Shown here one piece after another: positions 60,259 to 64,000 of a stretch of DNA of 64,000 nt. The first letter of the stretch is position 1. The number at the start of each line of letters is the position of its first letter. Source of the stretch: UBA1479 sp040218445 (lineage in GTDB: Bacteria; Pseudomonadota; Alphaproteobacteria; Rhodospirillales; Casp-alpha2); assembly GCA_040218445.1 (NCBI GenBank), contig JAVJRK010000012.1, forward strand, positions 186,001-250,000. Reading direction: 5' to 3'. Under the pieces are notes generated by a model that ran no database searches, was not told where the DNA came from, and saw only the letters and a program-made list of their open reading frames with translations. Made by a program: the position numbers and the translations under genes.

Positions 60259-61575
60259 GTGCAAGATTTAGATGACCTGCAAGAAGTTCTTGATCTGATT
60301 GCCAAAACCGTCACCAGCGAGGCGTTTTTCCTGCAGCTTCTGGTGATCGCGCTGACGATCATCGTCGCCTGGTTCATCTCCGCGAAACTCAGGCGCCGCC
60401 TGGATGCGGCCGCACAGGCGGAAGACGACGGCACGCGGCGTATCCGCCGGCGCGTCGGCGCCGCCCTTTACCCCGTGCGCGATCTTCTGTTCCCCGCCAT
60501 CGGGGCATTGCTGATGGGGGTCGCCGTCGCCATTGCCGGCGGGTTCTTCCATCACGCCTGGTTGGTCAAACTGATTCAGGGGTTTTACGCCTTCACCCTG
60601 GTTCTGCTGATCACCACGCGGTTCGTGCAAAGCAGCTATGTCAGGTATTTTCTGATCTTCATCATCATGCCGATCATCGTTTTGTACGCGTTCAGCGTGC
60701 TGGACGATTTGATCGCCGTGTTCGACGAAGTCGTTCTTGAACTGGGCAGCATCAAGTTCTCTCTTTACGCGCTGATCCGAACCCTGATTTTCGGCGTGAT
60801 GATCTTCTGGATCGGCCGGCTGTCCAGCAGCAAGGGACAGGATTTAATCCGTACCCGTGCGTCCCTTGATGACACCACCCGGGAATTGGCGCTCAAATCC
60901 TTCCAGGTTGCCTTGGTCGTGGTTTTCAGCCTGCTGTTCCTGCAGGTCGCAGGCATCGATCTGACGGCCCTGGTCGTGTTCGGCGGTGCCATAGGCGTGG
61001 GCCTTGGCTTTGGGCTGCAGCAGATCGCATCCAATTTCATTTCAGGCGTGATCATATTGCTCGACCGGTCCATCACGATCGGCGATTACATCGAATTGGA
61101 AGACGGCCGCGCCGGCAAAATCCGCGAACTCGGCATGCGCTCGGCGATCCTGGAGACCTATGACGGCAAGGACATCATGGTGCCGAACGAAAAGTTCATC
61201 ACCACCGCTTTCGTCAACTGGACCCACAACAACCAAAAACAGCGCTATCCCATCAATTTCGAAGTCGCCTACGGCACCGATTTGGAAAAGCTGTTCGACA
61301 TCCTGCGTGAAACCGTGGCCTCCCATCCCCGGGTTCTGAGCGGCGAAGACGTGCCCATCGAAGAGCGGCCCGACGCCGAAATCTCCAAGTTCGCCGACAG
61401 CGGCATCGAGATTTTGGTGGAATTCTGGATGGAGGGCATCGACGACGGAAAGAACCGCGTGGGCGCCGACCTGTTGTTCATGATCTGGAAGGCGCTGGAA
61501 GAGAACGATATCGAAATCCCGTTCCCGCAGCGGGTCGTCACCATCAAGGACGGCAAGGAAAACGGCAAAAAATAG
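60259..61575 (+). CDS. MscS-family mechanosensitive channel
   Basis: 438 aa from GTG 60259, which has GGGAA 9 bases before; TTG 60232 is an alternative. Four membrane helices occupy residues about 20-210. The pore helix and MscS core follow: LTALVVFGGAIGVGLGFGLQ and IILLDRSITIGDYIELEDGR. It opens under membrane tension and releases solutes during osmotic downshift. A short GC hairpin (GCCGG/CCGGC) with a T-rich run lies at about 61577-61612. Confidence 0.9.
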   Translation: MQDLDDLQEVLDLIAKTVTSEAFFLQLLVIALTIIVAWFISAKLRRRLDAAAQAEDDGTRRIRRRVGAALYPVRDLLFPAIGALLMGVAVAIAGGFFHHAWLVKLIQGFYAFTLVLLITTRFVQSSYVRYFLIFIIMPIIVLYAFSVLDDLIAVFDEVVLELGSIKFSLYALIRTLIFGVMIFWIGRLSSSKGQDLIRTRASLDDTTRELALKSFQVALVVVFSLLFLQVAGIDLTALVVFGGAIGVGLGFGLQQIASNFISGVIILLDRSITIGDYIELEDGRAGKIRELGMRSAILETYDGKDIMVPNEKFITTAFVNWTHNNQKQRYPINFEVAYGTDLEKLFDILRETVASHPRVLSGEDVPIEERPDAEISKFADSGIEILVEFWMEGIDDGKNRVGADLLFMIWKALEENDIEIPFPQRVVTIKDGKENGKK

Positions 61576-61616
61576 AGCCGGACGTTTCCGCCCGGCCCCT
61601 GATTTCTTTTAGTCCC

Positions 61617-62492
61617 CTAGCCCATTCTTTCCTTAAGCACCGGCCCCACATCCATGGGTGTGTCCAGGATCGCCACGCCCGCGGCCGATAACGCATCGGC
61701 CTTGGATTGGTACGTTCCCTTGTTGCCCATGACAATGGCACCCGCATGGCCCATCTTTTTGCCCGGGGGTGCGGCACCGCCGGCGATAAAGGCGGCCATG
61801 GGCTTGTTCATCTTGGCCGCGTACTCGGCCGCGTGTTCTTCCATGGCGCCGCCGATTTCCCCGACCATCACCACGGCGTCCGTTTTCTCGAACGCATCCA
61901 GGGCTTCCAGAGCATCACGCGTGGTGGTGCCGATGATCGGATCGCCCCCGATGCCGATGAAGGCGGAAATACCGAACCCGGCCTGCACCACGTTCAGGCA
62001 CATCAAGGTGCCGAGCGAGCCCGACCGCGAGATGATGCCCACATTGCCGGGCCGGAAGATCTTTTCGTTGAAGGCCGGCATGAAGCCCGTGAAGCATTCG
62101 CCCGGCGTCACGCCGCCGGCCGTGTTGGGGCCGATGATCTGTGTGCCCCGTTCCTTGGCCGCCGCCATCATGTACATGACGTCCTGCACGGGAATATGTT
62201 CGGTCAGGCAGACCACCGCCTTGGCCCCGGCTTCGATGGCATCCAAGGCGGCTGCCTTGGCGCCCATGGGTGGGATGAACAGGATGGAGACGTCAAAGCC
62301 GTCTTCGAGGCCGTTCATGGCATCCACGGCAGAGCCGAACACCGGCACGCCGATATGTTCGGTCCCGGCCTTTTTCGGGTTCACGCCCCCGACGATCCGG
62401 GTGCCGTATTCCATCATCCGTTCGGACCAGAAGGTTCCCTGCTTGCCGGTGATGCCTTGGACGATGACCCGATGTGTTCCGCGAATGATCAT
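61617..62492 (-). CDS. SucD-like alpha subunit of an acyl-CoA synthetase (ADP-forming)
   Basis: 291 aa, CoA-binding and phosphohistidine subunit. VIVQGITGKQGTFWSERMMEY is the opening, IIGPNTAGGVTPGEC the CoA region, and H249 (KKMGHAGAIV) the phospho-acceptor. It overlaps the beta subunit gene by 4 bases. The pair follows a CoA-acylating aldehyde dehydrogenase rather than odhAB, and the beta N-terminus is not that of a typical SucC. Activation of sulfoacetate (SauD-like) or malate (MtkB-like) are therefore both possible; the neighbour favours the former. Confidence 0.85.
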   Translation of the reverse strand: MIIRGTHRVIVQGITGKQGTFWSERMMEYGTRIVGGVNPKKAGTEHIGVPVFGSAVDAMNGLEDGFDVSILFIPPMGAKAAALDAIEAGAKAVVCLTEHIPVQDVMYMMAAAKERGTQIIGPNTAGGVTPGECFTGFMPAFNEKIFRPGNVGIISRSGSLGTLMCLNVVQAGFGISAFIGIGGDPIIGTTTRDALEALDAFEKTDAVVMVGEIGGAMEEHAAEYAAKMNKPMAAFIAGGAAPPGKKMGHAGAIVMGNKGTYQSKADALSAAGVAILDTPMDVGPVLKERMG

Positions 62493-63625
62493 TGTCCGGC
62501 CTCCTTCGCGGCGTCCACGGCGGCCTTGCAGGCCGCAGACATATCAGGCAGGGGATCAACCCCGATTCGGTCCTTCAGCATCTGGACAGCTTCCACATCG
62601 CCCGTGCCGTGCACGGACCAGAAGGTCGGCAGGGTCGGTTTCAGTTCTTCCCAGGCCTTGAGAATGCCGTCGGTCATCACGTCCGTGCGCGCGAAGGCGC
62701 CGCAGAAATTGATGACCAGGGATTTGACCTTGGGGTTGTCGAGCACCAGGGATAGGGCTTCCGTGCCCTTGGTGTAGCTCTCGCCGCCGATTTCCAGGAA
62801 ATTGGCGGGATTGCCGCCGTGATGGCGGACGACGTCCATGGTCGTCATGGTCAGGCCCGCACCGTTGGCGATCACGCCGACGTCGCCTTCCAGTTCGATG
62901 TACTTAAGGTCCAGTTCCTTGCCCTTGGCTTCCAGGCCGGTCAGCTTGTCGGGCGTGCCGGACTTGGCCGTTTCCTCGTGGCGCGGGATGGCGCTGTCGT
63001 CCATGGTGTATTTGCAATCCAACGCGATGAGCCCACCCGCTTCGGTGACGGCCAGGGGGTTGATCTCCATCAATTCCGCATCGTTGGCCGTATAGGCGTC
63101 GTAGAGCTTCATCAGCACGTCCGCGACCTGATCCTCCAGCCCGTCCAGGCCGGTACCGTCCAGCATGGCACGCACATGGGGAAGTTCCGGGCCGAACCGG
63201 ATGTCGACGGCCAAGGACTGCATGGCATTGGGATCCTGCTCGGCGGCCTCTTCCACGTCCATGCCGCCCAGGGTCGAAAACAGAATCTTCGGGCCCTTGG
63301 TTTCCGGATCGTTGATCACGGCGGCGTAGAATTCTCGGGTGAAGGCAGTCGCCTGTTCGACCAGAACCTTTTCCACCACATGCTCGCCGATGGTCATGCC
63401 CAGAATGGCCTGAGCTGCCGCCTTGGCCGCATCGGCATCGTCGGCGATCTTGATGCCGCCGGCCTTGCCGCGCTTGCCCGTGGGCACTTGGGCTTTGACG
63501 GCCACCTTGCCAAGTGGTCCGGCGATGTCCGCCGCCTGGTCCGCCGTGGTCGCGACCCCGCCGTTGGGCACGGGGATTCCCGCCGCTTTCAGAAGCGGTT
63601 TACCTGCGTGTTCCTCGAAATTCAT
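62489..63625 (-). CDS. SucC-like beta subunit of an acyl-CoA synthetase (ADP-forming)
   Basis: 378 aa with an ATP-grasp domain. MNFEEHAGKPLLKAAGIPVP opens it, where canonical SucC has MNIHEYQAKELL. VKAQVPTGKRGKAGGIKIAD is the nucleotide-contacting loop, and MEINPLAVTEAG and GGNPANFLEIGG are landmarks. It forms the ADP-forming ligase with the SucD-like chain. ATG 63625 overlaps the aldehyde dehydrogenase stop (ATGA), proving close coupling. The aldehyde dehydrogenase next to it makes sulfoacetyl-CoA formation, with dehydrogenase SauS, the most coherent reading. Confidence 0.85.
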   Translation of the reverse strand: MNFEEHAGKPLLKAAGIPVPNGGVATTADQAADIAGPLGKVAVKAQVPTGKRGKAGGIKIADDADAAKAAAQAILGMTIGEHVVEKVLVEQATAFTREFYAAVINDPETKGPKILFSTLGGMDVEEAAEQDPNAMQSLAVDIRFGPELPHVRAMLDGTGLDGLEDQVADVLMKLYDAYTANDAELMEINPLAVTEAGGLIALDCKYTMDDSAIPRHEETAKSGTPDKLTGLEAKGKELDLKYIELEGDVGVIANGAGLTMTTMDVVRHHGGNPANFLEIGGESYTKGTEALSLVLDNPKVKSLVINFCGAFARTDVMTDGILKAWEELKPTLPTFWSVHGTGDVEAVQMLKDRIGVDPLPDMSAACKAAVDAAKEAGQ

Positions 63626-64000
63626 TTGCCGACCTTTGCCCAATAGGCGCCGAAGAGTTCCTCTTCCGACGGCTTGTCTTCGGGAATTTCCCGAACCAGA
63701 TGGGTGATGTTGATGAAGTGCTTGTAGTTCAGATTTTCGGAAATCGAATTCCCGGCCCAGGTGCCGCAGCCCATGGTCAGGGTGAATTCCAGCCCGTTGG
63801 TGAAGCTGCCGCCATTACCAAACGTGTGAGCTTGGTTGACCAGCACACGGACGACCTTCAGGTCTTCGGCCAGTTCATCCGCATGGGCCTGGGTCTTGGT
63901 ATGGATGCCGACGCTGTGGCCCATGCCGACGAAATCAAGAATCTTCTGCACCTGATCCTTGGCCGCCTGGAAATCGGGCACACGATAGACCGTAAGAACC
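63622..64000 (-). CDS. CoA-acylating aldehyde dehydrogenase, SauS-like (5' end outside window)
   Basis: C-terminal 125 residues of an acylating aldehyde dehydrogenase; the frame stays open to the right edge. The visible part reads AHTFGNGGSFTNGLEFTLTM, then GCGTWAGNSISENLNYKHF and VREIPEDKPSEEELFGAYW, the C-terminal pattern of SauS-type sulfoacetaldehyde dehydrogenases and relatives such as succinate semialdehyde dehydrogenase. The catalytic Cys lies off the edge. Overlap with the SucC-like gene supports a shared pathway: acid to acyl-CoA to aldehyde. Confidence 0.78.
   Translation of the reverse strand, partial: VLTVYRVPDFQAAKDQVQKILDFVGMGHSVGIHTKTQAHADELAEDLKVVRVLVNQAHTFGNGGSFTNGLEFTLTMGCGTWAGNSISENLNYKHFINITHLVREIPEDKPSEEELFGAYWAKVGK

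Noticed and set aside
61617..63625. Housekeeping succinyl-CoA synthetase of the TCA cycle
   Set aside because: Not excluded, but no mdh, sucA or sucB genes adjoin it, the beta N-terminus differs, and an acylating aldehyde dehydrogenase overlaps it. I call only the family.
1..64000. tRNA, rRNA, CRISPR arrays, prophage, transposase or integrase genes
   Set aside because: I looked for and did not find cloverleaf-like segments, conserved rRNA blocks, regular spaced repeats or mobile-element proteins.

Overview
The window is GC-rich chromosomal DNA (roughly 60-65% GC by eye) from an alphaproteobacterium, most likely a marine or aquatic member of the Rhodospirillales. This rests on gene content: TRAP and cox-like gene sets, a paired bacterioferritin of the Magnetospirillum type, DUF2927 and PAS_5 proteins, and a MocR-type taurine regulator. 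Genes are densely packed with many ATGA/GTGA overlaps. I see no rRNA, tRNA, CRISPR, phage, insertion sequence or origin. The species assignment is inference.

Layout. 0-2.5 kb: end of a TRAP transporter set (dctP partial, dctQ, dctM). 2.6-3.1 kb: a single-domain response regulator whose best start signal is out of frame. 3.1-9.5 kb: a MarR-controlled operon behind a perfect 36-bp palindrome, encoding CoxG, the three subunits of a form II (not CO-oxidising) molybdenum hydroxylase, an enoyl-CoA hydratase-like protein and an alpha/beta hydrolase. This looks like a pathway for an aromatic or heteroaromatic compound. 9.6-15.3 kb: ABC-F ATPase, a REC-Hpt phosphorelay protein, and the D-glutamate pair dgcN-dgcA. 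15.7-18.7 kb: a JmjC/cupin oxygenase, an FAH-family hydrolase, a 37-residue membrane microprotein and a DUF2927 protein. 18.75-25.6 kb: three tandem, catalytically degenerate GGDEF-EAL-like paralogues, an OmpR/EnvZ-type two-component system, and a divergent four-EF-hand protein.

25.8-34.6 kb: transaldolase/F6P aldolase family protein, PAS_5 protein, an orphan polyamine-type binding protein, then a taurine module: Tpa-like aminotransferase, divergent TauR-like regulator, Xsc and Pta. 36.5-42.9 kb: a GntR/HutC-regulated operon containing a complete succinate dehydrogenase/fumarate reductase-like complex, a two-subunit class I fumarase and a TauE/SafE exporter. The flavoprotein lacks the histidine that normally bonds FAD. 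Two small repeats sit inside this operon. 43-53 kb: VOC protein, DUF3604 protein, a beta-hydroxyacid dehydrogenase, a coiled-coil membrane protein, an enolase-superfamily enzyme, a second TauE/SafE exporter, TerC, AEC and SNF transporters. 53.2-61.6 kb: heteromeric bacterioferritin next to a Fur/Mur-like palindrome, a TPR protein, two flavin oxidoreductases, a nitroreductase and an MscS channel. 61.6-64 kb: a SucCD-like ligase pair overlapping the end of a CoA-acylating aldehyde dehydrogenase.

Possible joint function: the taurine module makes sulfoacetaldehyde, which Xsc splits into acetyl phosphate and sulfite; Pta makes acetyl-CoA and TauE/SafE proteins could export sulfite. The right-edge trio matches the arrangement expected for activation and reduction of sulfoacetate to the same sulfoacetaldehyde, so the window may carry two entry routes to one Xsc. 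That link is inference. The least explained part is the triple degenerate GGDEF-EAL array beside the two-component system.
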